This document shows, one piece after another, positions 25,724 through 35,618 of a DNA stretch of 64,000 nucleotides (positions are counted from its first letter, which is position 1; each line of letters begins with the position of its first letter). The DNA is from Bacillota bacterium (GTDB taxonomy: Bacteria; Bacillota; Clostridia; Peptostreptococcales; Anaerovoracaceae): NCBI GenBank assembly GCA_017522185.1, contig JAFWZZ010000029.1:216247-280246 (forward strand). Reading direction: 5' to 3'. Under the pieces are notes generated by a model. It ran no database searches, was not told where the DNA came from, and saw nothing but the letters and a program-made list of their open reading frames with translations. Position numbers and translations under genes: made by a program.

Positions 25724-26938
25724 TTATTTTGCAGCCTTCTTCTTTGCACAGATATCAGCTGTTGCAGTGAACAGTACGTCTGTGGAAGAGTTCAGTGCTG
25801 TTTCGCAGGAGTCCTGAATCACGCCTACGATCATACCGATACCTACGAACTGCATTGCGATTTCGTTTGGAATACCAAACAGGGAGCAAGCCAGAGGAAT
25901 CAGTAACAGGGAACCGCCAGCTACGCCGGAAGCACCACATGCGGAGATTGCGGACAGAACGCACAGCAGGATTGCTGTTAAGATGTCAACTTCAACGCCC
26001 ATTGTCGCAGCTGCTGCCAATGCCATGATGGAAATTGTGATTGCAGCACCACCCATGTTGATGGTAGCACCTAAAGGAATGGATACGGAATAAGTGTTTT
26101 CATCCAGACCTAATTCTTCACATAATCTCATGTTCACAGGAATGTTTGCAGCAGAAGATCTTGTAAAGAATGCAGTTACGCCGGAATCCTTCAGACACTT
26201 CAGAACCAGTGGATAAGGGTTCTGTTTTGTGTTTACATAAACGATAATTGGGTTGATGATTAAAGCATCAATTACCATAACAGCTACTAATAACAGAATT
26301 AACTGTGCATACTGTCTCAGAGCATCTAAGCCAGTTGTAGCGATGGAGTTGAATACCAGACCCATAACGCCCAGAGGAGCCAGCTTGATAACCCATCTAA
26401 CCACCTGGGAAACTGCGTCAGCAACGTTTGATAAGAATGTCTTTGTTCCTTCACCTGCACCTCTTAACGCGATACCTAACAGGATGGCCCAAGCTAAGAT
26501 ACCGATGTAGTTTGCGTTCATTAACGCAGATACTGGGTTGGAGAAGATGTTCATAACTAAGTTCTTTAATACTTCCCCAATACCACTTGGTGGCGCGATA
26601 TCTGTGGTTGCTTCAACCAGTGTCAAGTGAATTGGGAAGATAAAGCTTGCAACTACTGCTAAAGTACCTGCTAAGAATGTACCTACTAAGTACAGCACTA
26701 ATACATGCTTCATGTTTGTCTTCTGTCCGGATTTATGATTTGCAATGGCAGACATAACCAGGAAGAATACTAAGATAGGAGCTACTGCCTTCAGTGCGCC
26801 TACGAAAATGTCCCCGAAGATTACAATGCCGGAAACATGTGTTGGAACTGTCAGCGCTAAAACGATACCAACGATTAAACCGATGATAATCTGCTTAACC
26901 AGGCTGATTCTGTTCCATGCCTGTAATAAGTTCTTCAT
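25724..26938 (-). CDS. sstT: Sodium:serine/threonine symporter SstT
   Basis: DAACS-family transporter of 404 residues. It resembles E. coli SstT along its length, for example [63 protein letters not shown] and [18 protein letters not shown]. The two hairpins (with the SSAANIP and VAGGSL serine-rich tips) bind substrate and sodium. It imports serine and threonine, which suits an amino-acid fermenter. GGAGG lies before the ATG. The promoter is embedded in a 15-bp inverted repeat, suggesting specific repression. The bidirectional terminator follows. Confidence 0.95.
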   Translation of the reverse strand: MKNLLQAWNRISLVKQIIIGLIVGIVLALTVPTHVSGIVIFGDIFVGALKAVAPILVFFLVMSAIANHKSGQKTNMKHVLVLYLVGTFLAGTLAVVASFIFPIHLTLVEATTDIAPPSGIGEVLKNLVMNIFSNPVSALMNANYIGILAWAILLGIALRGAGEGTKTFLSNVADAVSQVVRWVIKLAPLGVMGLVFNSIATTGLDALRQYAQLILLLVAVMVIDALIINPIIVYVNTKQNPYPLVLKCLKDSGVTAFFTRSSAANIPVNMRLCEELGLDENTYSVSIPLGATINMGGAAITISIMALAAAATMGVEVDILTAILLCVLSAISACGASGVAGGSLLLIPLACSLFGIPNEIAMQFVGIGMIVGVIQDSCETALNSSTDVLFTATADICAKKKAAK

Positions 26939-26963
26939 ATATTACCTCCAAAAATTTTTAACG

Positions 26964-27002
26964 TGCAAAGTCCATTATACGACCGCATAATGGACTTTGC
27001 AA
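26964..27002 (-). promoter_or_regulatory. sstT promoter embedded in a 15-bp inverted repeat
   Basis: On the minus strand -35 TTGCAA (26997-27002) and -10 TATAAT (26974-26979) are 17 nt apart. The same DNA forms two perfect 15-nt arms (26964-26978 and 26987-27001) separated by 8 nt, so both promoter boxes lie in the arms. In RNA from metH the repeat would be a hairpin, but it has no T run directly after it, so it is a poor terminator. Confidence 0.7.
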
Positions 27003-27027
27003 GGAAATTTTTACATTCTCTGTTTTA

Positions 27028-29412
27028 CTAACCTAAAATATCTTTCGCAGCGTCTGCAGATGCCTTGGCATCCTTTACATAGTAGTCTGCACCGATCTGC
27101 ATTGCATAGTCTTCTGTCAGTACTGCACCGCCTACCATGATTTTGCAGTCAGGTGCAGCCGCCTTAACCAGTTCAATGGACTTTACCATGGCTGGCAGCG
27201 TCGTCGTCATCAGAGCGGAAAGTCCGAGAAGTTTCACACCGTTTTTTACAACTGCGTCGGCCACCATCTGCGGCGGTACGTCCTTTCCTAAATCGACAAT
27301 GTCATATCCGTAGTTTTCCAGAATCACCTTAACGATATTCTTACCGATATCATGGATGTCTCCTTCTACCGTTGCAATCACAACGGTGCCTCTGGAAGTC
27401 TTCTCATCTCCGGATGCCGCAAGCTTTTCTTTGATTACCTCGAAAGCCGCCTGGGCGGTAGATGCACAAAGCATCAGCTGTGGGATGAAGATCGCGCCTG
27501 TTTCAAACTTCTTACCGGCCCTGTCCAGAATCGGAATCAGGGTTTCGTTAATAATGGCAACAGGTTCTCTATGCGCGAGTTCTGCAGAAACCAGCTCCCT
27601 GCACTTTCCGGCAAGGCCGTTCATGATAGCGTATTCCAGTTCTCCCATCTCTTCTGCCGCAACGGCTTTCTGTTCCGTGCCGGTTGTCGCTGCCGGCTGG
27701 ATCTCGCCGCTGTATTTATCGATATATACAGAAGCTCCCTTGTCCATGTTCATAATCAGCTTATAAACATCGACTGCGCGGACCATGTCAGGCGCACCAG
27801 GATTCAGAATTGGAAGGTCAAGACCACAGGTCAGAGCCATCTGTAGGAAGTTATGATTGATCAGGCCTCTGTTTGGCAGTCCAAAGGAAATGTTGGAAAC
27901 GCCAAGGACCGTCTTCAGTCCCATTTCTTCCTTAATATAACGGATGGCATCCAAGGTATTCGCCGCGCTTTCCTGTTCCGCAGAAACGGTTAGTGTCAGA
28001 CAGTCAATGTAGACATCGCGTTTTGGAATACCAAGTTCTAAAGCTCTGTCTAAAATTCTCTGTGCGATTTCAATACGCTTTTCTTTTGTCTTAGGAATAC
28101 CTTCTTCATCAAGAGTCAGACCGACAACGGCCGCTCCATATTTCTTTACGATTGGCAGGATTTCGGCCATAGACTTCTCCTCTCCGTTGACGGAGTTGAC
28201 AATGGCCTTACCGCTGTAGATACGAAGGGCAGCCTCGATGACTTCCGGGTTACCGGAGTCAATCTGCAGCGGTGCATCTGTGATGCCCTGAAGCGCCTTG
28301 ATAACGTTGACAATAACTTCTTTCTCGTCAATTCCAGGAACGCCTGCATTGACGTCCAGGATTTCGGCGCCGTCACGGATCTGGTCGGCTGCCTGAGCGA
28401 GAACATAGTCCATATCCCCTGTTTTCAGGGCTTCTTTCAGTCTCTTTTTTCCGGTTGGATTGATTCTTTCCCCGATGATTCTCGGTTCATCGATGATAAC
28501 CGTCTTCTCCGGCGTGCAGACAGCCGCCGGAATATCCGGATTCTGCTGCATGTATTTTTTGCCTTTCAGGGTTTCAGCCAGGGCCTTAATAAACTCCGGC
28601 GTGGTTCCACAGCATCCGCCTGCCAGCTTCATGCCGTATGGAATCAGCTCCGCGGTAACCTGCGCAAACTCTTCTGCCTCTACGGTATAATCTCCTGTCG
28701 CAGGATCCGGCAGGCCGGCATTGGCCTTGGACACGATTGGAAGCGTCGTCCACTTGGACAGTTCTTCCATCAAAGGTTTAAACTCTGCAGGGCCCAGGGA
28801 GCAGTTCATGCCGATGGCATCCGCACCCAGTCCTTCCACGGTCAGTGCCATGGAACGGACTTCCGTTCCCGTAAAGGTTCTCTGATTGGCTTCAAAACTC
28901 ATGGTACAGATTACCGGCAGATCAGCGTTTTCTTTTGCCGCCAGGAGCGCCGCTTTCAACTCATACAAATCTGTCATGGTTTCGATGGTAATCAGGTCTG
29001 CCCCTCTGCCGGCAACGATCTGGCGCTTGAATATTTCGTAGGCTTCCTCAAATGTCACATTGCCGTTCGGTTCCAGCAGACGGCCGATTGGACCGATGTC
29101 CAAAGATACTTTTGCACCGGTGCCTTCTGCCGCAGCACGGCCATTCTTTACAGCTGCGCCGATCAGCTCTTCCACAGAATAGCCGCATCCCTGGATTTTG
29201 TGTTCATTGACACCGAAGGAACAGGTGTTGATGATATCAGAACCCGCATCGATATACATGCGGTGGACCTTCTGTACCACCTCAGGATGGGTAATATTTA
29301 AAACTTCAGGGACTTTTCCCAATTCCACGCCCTGCTTCTGCAGCATGGTTCCCATACCGCCATCCAGCAGTATGAATTCTTTCCCTGGAAATAAGGATAA
29401 TAGTTTGTTCAC
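27028..29412 (-). CDS. metH: Cobalamin-dependent methionine synthase, short form
   Basis: A 794-residue methyltransferase that transfers methyl from 5-methyltetrahydrofolate to homocysteine through cobalamin. Domains in order: the homocysteine/zinc domain (about 1-300, with NTCSFG and GGCCGTT ligands), the pterin-binding barrel (about 315-570, starting IIGERINPTGKKRL), the B12 cap (about 600-680), and the B12-binding domain (about 690-794) with DIHDIGKN, the DxHxxG motif. The C-terminal SAM-dependent reactivation domain of E. coli MetH is absent, as in many anaerobes, so a separate reactivase is expected elsewhere. It starts with GTG after GAGGT and lies 12 nt after metF. Confidence 0.96.
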   Translation of the reverse strand: MNKLLSLFPGKEFILLDGGMGTMLQKQGVELGKVPEVLNITHPEVVQKVHRMYIDAGSDIINTCSFGVNEHKIQGCGYSVEELIGAAVKNGRAAAEGTGAKVSLDIGPIGRLLEPNGNVTFEEAYEIFKRQIVAGRGADLITIETMTDLYELKAALLAAKENADLPVICTMSFEANQRTFTGTEVRSMALTVEGLGADAIGMNCSLGPAEFKPLMEELSKWTTLPIVSKANAGLPDPATGDYTVEAEEFAQVTAELIPYGMKLAGGCCGTTPEFIKALAETLKGKKYMQQNPDIPAAVCTPEKTVIIDEPRIIGERINPTGKKRLKEALKTGDMDYVLAQAADQIRDGAEILDVNAGVPGIDEKEVIVNVIKALQGITDAPLQIDSGNPEVIEAALRIYSGKAIVNSVNGEEKSMAEILPIVKKYGAAVVGLTLDEEGIPKTKEKRIEIAQRILDRALELGIPKRDVYIDCLTLTVSAEQESAANTLDAIRYIKEEMGLKTVLGVSNISFGLPNRGLINHNFLQMALTCGLDLPILNPGAPDMVRAVDVYKLIMNMDKGASVYIDKYSGEIQPAATTGTEQKAVAAEEMGELEYAIMNGLAGKCRELVSAELAHREPVAIINETLIPILDRAGKKFETGAIFIPQLMLCASTAQAAFEVIKEKLAASGDEKTSRGTVVIATVEGDIHDIGKNIVKVILENYGYDIVDLGKDVPPQMVADAVVKNGVKLLGLSALMTTTLPAMVKSIELVKAAAPDCKIMVGGAVLTEDYAMQIGADYYVKDAKASADAAKDILG

Positions 29413-29424
29413 TGGTCTACCTCA

Positions 29425-30288
29425 CTAGAATAATGATTTTACGCTTTCGCTGATACGCTTTGCAATATACGGATTGTTCATGGTATACAGGTGGATGCCG
29501 TCTACCCCCTGGGACACCAGATCAACAATCTGGTTTACGGCATAGGCGATGCCTGCATCACGCATGGCTTCCGGTTTATGCTCATATCTGGACATCATCT
29601 TTGTAAACTTGGACGGCAGGCTGGCACCGCACAGGGAGACCATTCTTTCAATCTGCTTCTTGTTTACAACCGGCATGATGCCTGCTTCGATTGGCACGTT
29701 GATACCTGCGATTCTGGCTTTTTCCACAAAATCGTAGAACAGGTTGTTATCAAAGAACAGCTGGGAGATCAGATGCTCTGCTCCTGCATCAACTTTCTTC
29801 TTCAGGTTCAGGATGTCGTCCACGTGAGATCTGCTGTCCTGATGGCCTTCTGGATAACATGCGCCGGAAATGCCAAAATCGTAGTCTGTATCCTTGATAA
29901 AGGTGATCAAATCGCTGGCATGCTTAAAATCATTCTTTCTCGGTACATCCGGCACGATATCACCACGTAGCGCCAGGATGTTCTCTATTTCATTTTCGTG
30001 GAGTCTTCTCAGCACCTCTGTCACTTCTTCCCTTGTGGAATTGACACAGGTCAGATGCGCAGCAGATTCAATGCCGTATCTGTGCTTGATGGCAGAAGCG
30101 ATTTCACAGGTGGAATTATCCGCCAGGCTGCCGCTTGCACCATAAGTTACACTGATAAAATCCGGATTCAGGTGATGCAGTTCATCCAAAGTGTCATAAA
30201 TGGTCTCAATATCGTGGTCTCTCTTTGGCGGGAACACCTCAAAAGAAAAAACGGTTCTCTCTTCATTAAATAATTCTGCTAATTTCAT
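29425..30288 (-). CDS. metF: Methylenetetrahydrofolate reductase
   Basis: A 287-residue flavoenzyme reducing 5,10-methylene- to 5-methyl-tetrahydrofolate, the methyl donor for the adjacent MetH. Typical features are the N-terminal FSFEVFPPK, the folate/flavin-binding SVTYGASG (about 48-55), HLTCVNST (about 77-84) and LALRGD (about 103-108). GAAGGTAG lies before the ATG. The metF-metH pair forms an operon. No SAM or cobalamin riboswitch is recognised in the short 31-nt gap to the GH25 gene upstream. Confidence 0.95.
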   Translation of the reverse strand: MKLAELFNEERTVFSFEVFPPKRDHDIETIYDTLDELHHLNPDFISVTYGASGSLADNSTCEIASAIKHRYGIESAAHLTCVNSTREEVTEVLRRLHENEIENILALRGDIVPDVPRKNDFKHASDLITFIKDTDYDFGISGACYPEGHQDSRSHVDDILNLKKKVDAGAEHLISQLFFDNNLFYDFVEKARIAGINVPIEAGIMPVVNKKQIERMVSLCGASLPSKFTKMMSRYEHKPEAMRDAGIAYAVNQIVDLVSQGVDGIHLYTMNNPYIAKRISESVKSLF

Positions 30289-30319
30289 AACTTCTACCTT
30301 CCTACATTCAATATATCTG

Positions 30320-31168
30320 TTACTTCTCGTAAAAGTACAAATTCATATCTACATGACCGCTGATACCGTCAACTCTGCCGCTGTCCGTATACTGCCACAT
30401 ACAGAACGGTTTCCCGTAACTTGTAATTTCCGTATAGTGAGCCAGCCATACATCGTATTTGGTCAGGTATCCAAGATCGATGTGTTTGTTCAGCCACTGG
30501 GGATTTCCATAGACCGTCGGCGTATAGCCGTTTCTATCGATGACCTGACAAAAGGCATCGGTTGCTTCCGTCTTCTGCTGTTTGTTCAGCTTTGCCGCAC
30601 GTTCCGTGCCGTCGATGGGCTCCATATCATAGGCTACCGGATAGCGGACGCCCTTTCCGCGGATATGTCTGATTACATACCTCGCTTCTTCTATGGCCTC
30701 CTCCGGTGTGACCGCCTGAGAGAAGAAGTAAACGCCCACATCAAGACCCGCACGTTTTGCACCCTTCAGGTTTTCTTTGAACCTGGAGTCCAGGACCAGT
30801 TTCCCGGATTCCGATCCGCGGAAGCCAAGGCGGATCATGGCGAAGCTTATGCCGTCCTCTTTGACCGCTTCCCAGTCGATATCTCCCTGAAACTCAGAAA
30901 TGTCAATTCCGGTGATGGTCGCATAGTCTTCATCTTCGTACAAGGGCTGACCGTCTGCGACCATAAAGTGGGTCTGCTTATAGGGCCGTTCCTCTACCGG
31001 GAGTTTCAATCCGAGCCCGTTATATTTCCCAAAAGATGTATATACCATAAAAACAACACAAAGTGCCATCAGGCAGGACGCTGCAATCATGATTTTCTGT
31101 CCTTTTGACAACTGTTTCAGCTGTATTTTTCTTCGTTTTCTGCCACTTTTCGTTCTTTTTTTGTTCAT
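30320..31168 (-). CDS. Membrane-anchored GH25 lysozyme
   Basis: A 282-residue muramidase-type protein. The N-terminus is highly basic (NKKRTKSGRKRRK), followed by one transmembrane helix (about 27-46) that would place the rest outside the cell. The glycosyl hydrolase 25 domain (about 85-282) shows GIDISEFQGDIDW, the catalytic DxE in YDMEP (about 197), and the closing WQYTDSGRVDGISGHVD pattern. It probably cleaves peptidoglycan during growth or sporulation. The ribosome binding site is weak. It lies upstream of metF with a 31-nt gap, and a functional link is not evident. Confidence 0.9.
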   Translation of the reverse strand: MNKKRTKSGRKRRKIQLKQLSKGQKIMIAASCLMALCVVFMVYTSFGKYNGLGLKLPVEERPYKQTHFMVADGQPLYEDEDYATITGIDISEFQGDIDWEAVKEDGISFAMIRLGFRGSESGKLVLDSRFKENLKGAKRAGLDVGVYFFSQAVTPEEAIEEARYVIRHIRGKGVRYPVAYDMEPIDGTERAAKLNKQQKTEATDAFCQVIDRNGYTPTVYGNPQWLNKHIDLGYLTKYDVWLAHYTEITSYGKPFCMWQYTDSGRVDGISGHVDMNLYFYEK

Positions 31169-31209
31169 GAAACTATCATATCATAAATCGGGACTCGTTA
31201 AAAGAAGAT

Positions 31210-31238
31210 TTGACGCCGGCCTGAAATTCCTTTATGAT
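31210..31238 (+). promoter_or_regulatory. Sigma-A promoter of the M20 amidohydrolase gene
   Basis: -35 is TTGACG (31210-31215) and -10 is TATGAT (31233-31238), with a 17-nt spacer. It is followed by AGGAGGTG and the ATG. Confidence 0.8.
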
Positions 31239-31267
31239 AGTAATGATTACAAACAGGAGGTGTCATC

Positions 31268-32397
31268 ATGATCGATTATGAAAAACTATCGGAAGAAATC
31301 ATTCAATACAGACGTGACCTGCATCAGATTCCGGAACTTGGCTTCTATGTATATAAGACATGTGCCTACGTTTGTAACGTTCTGAATACGTTAGACTGCA
31401 GCGTGGAAAAGATCCTGCAGACCGGGGTCGTTGCATATTTTGATTTCGGCAAAGAGGAAACCCTGGCGTTCCGTGCCGATATGGATGCCCTGCCGATTAC
31501 GGAAGAAACGGGTCTTCCTTATGCGTCCATCCACGAGGGCTGTATGCATGCCTGCGGACACGACGGCCATATGGCCAGTCTCCTGGGGTTTGCTAAAATC
31601 CTCGACGAATACAAAAAGAATAATGCCGATGTAAAATACAATGCCATGCTGCTCTTCCAGCCTGCCGAAGAAACTATCGACGGCGCGCTGAAGATCTGCG
31701 GCACAGGCATCTTTGATAAATACAACATCAAGGCCATTTACGGCCTGCACCTGTGGCCGATGCTGCAGGCAGGTGAAATCGCTTCCCGTCCGGGACCGAT
31801 GATGGCAAAGTCAACGGCTGTCAATGTGACCTTCGAGGGCGTCAGCGCCCACTGCGGTGATCCCGACAAAGGCAAAGACGCGTTGGAAGCGGCCTGTCGT
31901 TTTGTCAGCGACATCTACAACTTCAAATCCCTGTATGTCAAAGACCGCAGCGTGCTGAAGTTCGGTAAGATGGAAAGCGGTACCGTCCGCAATGCCATCT
32001 CTCCTTACACTGCCTTAAACGGTACCATGAGAACCTTCCAGGACAAAACCTGGGATACGCTGGTGGAAGCCATGACAAATCTTGGAGAAGAGATTGAAGC
32101 CCAGTACGGAACCAGATTCAGCCTGGACGTAAGTCAGAGCCACCCTGCCGTGGTCAATCACGAAGAACTCTACGCAAAGGTAAAGCCAGCGTTAATGGAG
32201 CTGAACTTCGTCGAACTGGCCAGACCGGTTATGATTGCAGAAGACTTCTCCTTCTTCGAACAGCAGTGCCGGGCATCTTCTTCTTCCTGGGAACCGGAAC
32301 CAATATTCCGCTCCATGCGGATACTTACGACATCGATGAATCTGTGCTGATTGAAGGACCAAGACTTTTCGATACACTTTTCAAGGAAGCAGTATAA
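31268..32397 (+). pseudogene. M20 family amidohydrolase, interrupted by a frameshift
   Basis: A metallo-amidohydrolase of the hippurate hydrolase/N-acetyl-amino-acid deacetylase group. The metal site is intact (GCMHACGHDGH near residue 95, EE pair in PAEETIDGA, late EDFSFF). The first frame runs to a stop at 32350. The family ending (PGIFFFLGTGT, then LHADTYDID) continues in another frame and stops at 32397. The switch lies near 32263-32269. Adding one base there would restore a protein of about 375 residues. The promoter, AGGAGGTG site and terminator are intact, so this is either a recent mutation or a sequencing/assembly error. Confidence 0.85.
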
Positions 32398-32411
32398 TTA
32401 TCAAATATATG

Positions 32412-32440
32412 AAAAGACGTGCCATAGCGGCACGTCTTTT
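32412..32440. terminator. Bidirectional terminator between the M20 and YtcJ-type genes
   Basis: A 12-bp perfect stem (32412-32423 with 32429-32440), a 5-nt loop and flanking A and T runs. Confidence 0.9.
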
Positions 32441-32442
32441 TC

Positions 32443-34047
32443 TTATTTCTTGTAAATGGTCTTTCCGTCTTTGATGGTTTCCAGAACCTGAATCTCCCTG
32501 ATTTCCATCGGCTCTACATCCATCGGACAGCGGTCTAAAACGACCAGGTCGGCACGTTTTCCTTCTTTGATGCTGCCCTTGGTCTCTTCTTCGAAGTAGG
32601 CATAGGCTGCGTTGATGGTAACGGCCTTCAGCGCATCGTAAACGTCAATCTTCTGATCTTCTCCGATGGTATTGCCCAGTCTGCTGATGCGGTTTACTGC
32701 CGTCCATACGGAGTGAAGCATGTTCGGCTTGGTAATCGGCGCATCCTGATGGAAGTTGATAATCAGGCCGCGATCAAGGGCGTCCTTCACAGGACTGATG
32801 TGATGTCCTCTTTCCTCACCGAAGTTCTTCACATGCACATCGCCCCAGTAATATACATGTCCCACGAAAATGGATGGGATCATTTTGATCTTTGCCATGC
32901 GGTCCAGCTGGTCGTTACGGACCGTCTGGCAGTGAATCATCACAGGACGCAGATTCATCTTGTTTGGATTAACGCTGGCTTCCAGCGCCTTTTCATAGGC
33001 AGTAATAAACTGCTCGCTGGCAGCATCTCCGTTGCAATGAGTCAGAATCTGCCGGTTTTCGTTTATAGCCTGCAGGCAATACTGATAAGCTTCCTCATCG
33101 GTCAGCCATGGGTAGCCGCAATAGTCCGGGTCTCCGCCCAGATATGGCTGGCTCATCCACGCGGTTCTGCCCTGTGGAGAACCATCCAACAGCATCTTGT
33201 ATCCACCGATACGTATGTGCTTCCGATGACCGTTGCAAAGCTTCTTGCTCTTCTGTATCAGCTCTGCACCGCCGTCACTAATCAGCGGATAAGCAACCAC
33301 GTCGATGTTCAGTTTGCCCAGAAGCTGTGCCATCTTCAGCATGGTCATACCGCCTTTGTTAGCCGCCCCCTCCTGTGCCGTAGTCACACCGTTTTCCACG
33401 TATGTCTTCTGCATACCCGAGAAAAGTTTGCCCAGATCAGGTTTGATACGCTTCCCCATGGTGGTCTGGATGCCCATCATTGCGGATTCTTCTAACACAC
33501 CGTCCGGCTCTCTGGTACCCTCCACTCTGCGGATTTTGCCACCCTGTGGATCTTCTGATTCGCTTGTAACGCCTGCCATCTCCAGCATGACGGAGTTCGC
33601 ACATCCGATATGGCCGGAAACATGGATGATCATCACCGGGATTTCCCCGCTTACCTGATCCAGCACGGCCTTACCCGGATGATCCTGCTCTTCTAAGAAG
33701 TTATTGTCATAACCGAAACCCACTGCCACCTGTTTGGCAGTGATTTTGTTCTCTTCGATATATGCAGTCATGGCATGGATGACATCATCAAAATTCCTGC
33801 ACTCTGACAGATCTGCAAAGAGCGCCATCTGTCCGTTCAGCACGATGTGACTGTGGGGATCGATAAATCCCGGCATCAGGCATCTGCCGTCCAAATTGAC
33901 TTTTTTGACGCTGCTGCCCGCAGCATCCATGACTTCCTTCAGCGTGCCGACCTTATGAATCAGCCCTTTTTTTACCAATACTGCCTCTGGAAAAAGCTGG
34001 TCTTCTTCCATGGTCAGGATTCTTCCACCGTAATAGATTACGTCCAT
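32443..34047 (-). CDS. YtcJ-type amidohydrolase
   Basis: A 534-residue metal-dependent hydrolase of amidohydrolase family 3. The N-terminal strand domain opens with IYYGGRILTM. The metal-binding motif PGFIDPHSHIVLNG is near residue 60. The barrel carries further histidines (HVSGH, THCNGDAASE, MIHCQT), and a C-terminal strand domain ends the protein (GSIKEGKRADLVVLDRCPMD). Substrates of this group vary (amides, N-acyl amino acids, carbamates) and cannot be deduced. GGGAGG lies before the ATG. It is downstream of gltS on the same strand, beyond a terminator hairpin, so any link to glutamate uptake is inference. Confidence 0.88.
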   Translation of the reverse strand: MDVIYYGGRILTMEEDQLFPEAVLVKKGLIHKVGTLKEVMDAAGSSVKKVNLDGRCLMPGFIDPHSHIVLNGQMALFADLSECRNFDDVIHAMTAYIEENKITAKQVAVGFGYDNNFLEEQDHPGKAVLDQVSGEIPVMIIHVSGHIGCANSVMLEMAGVTSESEDPQGGKIRRVEGTREPDGVLEESAMMGIQTTMGKRIKPDLGKLFSGMQKTYVENGVTTAQEGAANKGGMTMLKMAQLLGKLNIDVVAYPLISDGGAELIQKSKKLCNGHRKHIRIGGYKMLLDGSPQGRTAWMSQPYLGGDPDYCGYPWLTDEEAYQYCLQAINENRQILTHCNGDAASEQFITAYEKALEASVNPNKMNLRPVMIHCQTVRNDQLDRMAKIKMIPSIFVGHVYYWGDVHVKNFGEERGHHISPVKDALDRGLIINFHQDAPITKPNMLHSVWTAVNRISRLGNTIGEDQKIDVYDALKAVTINAAYAYFEEETKGSIKEGKRADLVVLDRCPMDVEPMEIREIQVLETIKDGKTIYKK

Positions 34048-34077
34048 AATTACCTCCCGTCAAAAATGGGAACAAAA

Positions 34078-34094
34078 CGCGTCAAAATGACGCG
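34078..34094 (-). terminator. Probable terminator after gltS
   Basis: A 7-bp GC-rich stem (34078-34084 with 34088-34094) is followed on the minus strand by TTTTGTT. It is moderate in strength. Confidence 0.6.
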
Positions 34095-34130
34095 CTTCGT
34101 TCTCTGCAATATGTAAGTTAACAAGAACAC

Positions 34131-35489
34131 TTATTTCCAGGAATAGGTTTTCTTACCCCATGTCTTACTCAGTTTCAAAACGATCAGATATACGATACAG
34201 CAAACTGCCAGTCCTGCCATGGCAATCGGCAGGCTGATGGTCTTGGATGCCAGCGCCAGCAGGATGATATATACCGGTGTGGACAGGAACATGATGATGT
34301 TCATGACGCCCAGTTCGACTGCAGTGTTGGTCTTAAATTCAGGGTCAATAATTCTGATTAAGGAAATGCCGCTTGGTACGGTACCTGTGGATGTACCGTA
34401 GAGGCCCAGTGTACGTTCAAAGTCATTGCCACCGCCAAATCTCTGTCCGAAGTAGAAGCATACGAAGAATGTAATTACTGTAACAACAGCTGCTTCCACC
34501 AGAATTGGGACGATCCATTCGCCGATCACGCTGAAACCGACAGCCATGAATGCGCAAACTACCAGATAGTCTGCCGTCCATCCTGTAATTTTACTCTGTA
34601 AAACGTTTTCCTGCAGGAAATCCAGTTTTAGTTTCTTCATGATGAATTTCACGATGTATGCTGCAATCATACCGTTCATGAACATGAGGCCGCTGAAAGA
34701 TGTGCCTAAGAAGCCTGGAAGCAGAGAGAACACCTTCGCTACGCCGATCGCACCGATATAGCATAAACCGATCAGTGCAAAGTGAAAGGTCAGTGTTTCG
34801 ATGTTGCTGTTTACGGTTGTATCCTTGACCATGTAGTTGGTCTGTTCATCTCTCTTCAGATATCCCTTCAGAATGGAGCTGTCAATCTGTCCGCAATTCT
34901 TCGCCAAACCGCGGTTAATACCAATCTTTGCTGCAGGAATTCCCACTAAAAATGCTACGATAAATCCAATTGCTGCGAATGCAAGACCTACCATCTGAGC
35001 ATTCTCAAATCCATAGCCTTCATATAACGCACCGTAGGACGCCGCCTGTCCCGGACCCTGTGCAAATCCGTACTGAATCATGGAGCCGTAGATTGGATCC
35101 ATATTGAAGAATTTGCCCAGTACACTAATCAGTCCCATACCTACCAGCGGTGTCAACGCGTAGAGCAGGCACCATACAGTACCCATACCTAAAGCACCCT
35201 TGAAGATCTGCTTGCCCGCACCGGCTTCACTGGAATCAGAGCTGGTCAAACTGATGGAAATAAAAGAAATGGTAAACAGATGGTTTACAATGTCTGTATA
35301 CATCACAGAATCTGTACCGATATTGATATCAAACTTTGCAATCAGGTTCATGAAGATGAAACCCAGAATGCCGGCAATAACGCTGGCAGGAACCAGCATG
35401 TTTCTTAAAAATGAAATTTTTGCTCTTAAAAATGTCCCGATGCACAGCATGATGCTGGCCAGACCAAAAGCTATCATAAAACTATTCAT
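34131..35489 (-). CDS. gltS: Sodium/glutamate symporter GltS
   Basis: A 452-residue polytopic membrane protein with about ten hydrophobic segments. It belongs to the ESS family, which imports glutamate with sodium. The paired re-entrant loops rich in glycine are visible as YGFAQGPGQAAS (about 131-142) and YGTSTGTVPSGISL (about 360-373). AGGAGG lies before the ATG. It is a further amino-acid importer in a window that also encodes SstT. It lies between a large HTH gene and an amidohydrolase, all on the same strand, each separated by terminators. Confidence 0.92.
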   Translation of the reverse strand: MNSFMIAFGLASIMLCIGTFLRAKISFLRNMLVPASVIAGILGFIFMNLIAKFDINIGTDSVMYTDIVNHLFTISFISISLTSSDSSEAGAGKQIFKGALGMGTVWCLLYALTPLVGMGLISVLGKFFNMDPIYGSMIQYGFAQGPGQAASYGALYEGYGFENAQMVGLAFAAIGFIVAFLVGIPAAKIGINRGLAKNCGQIDSSILKGYLKRDEQTNYMVKDTTVNSNIETLTFHFALIGLCYIGAIGVAKVFSLLPGFLGTSFSGLMFMNGMIAAYIVKFIMKKLKLDFLQENVLQSKITGWTADYLVVCAFMAVGFSVIGEWIVPILVEAAVVTVITFFVCFYFGQRFGGGNDFERTLGLYGTSTGTVPSGISLIRIIDPEFKTNTAVELGVMNIIMFLSTPVYIILLALASKTISLPIAMAGLAVCCIVYLIVLKLSKTWGKKTYSWK

Positions 35490-35560
35490 AAATAACCTCC
35501 TGTATTATAACAGTATTATGATACCACAGAGTGGCATAACATTACTTTCCAAGAAACGAT

Positions 35561-35606
35561 AAAAGATGAATTTATTGACTCAATTATGTCAATAAATTCA
35601 TCTTTT
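35561..35606. terminator. Long terminator hairpin between the HTH gene and gltS
   Basis: A 19-bp perfect stem (35561-35579 with 35588-35606) and an 8-nt loop. The minus-strand side ends in TTTT and the plus-strand side in TTTTCTTATTTT. It lies 13 nt past the HTH gene stop. The gltS gene must have its own promoter in the remaining 70 nt, but none is clear. Confidence 0.8.
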
Positions 35607-35618
35607 CTTATTTTACCG

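Noticed and set aside
30200-31108. 302-codon plus-strand open frame
   Set aside because: Shadow of metF and the GH25 gene on the opposite strand, with no motif or ribosome binding site.
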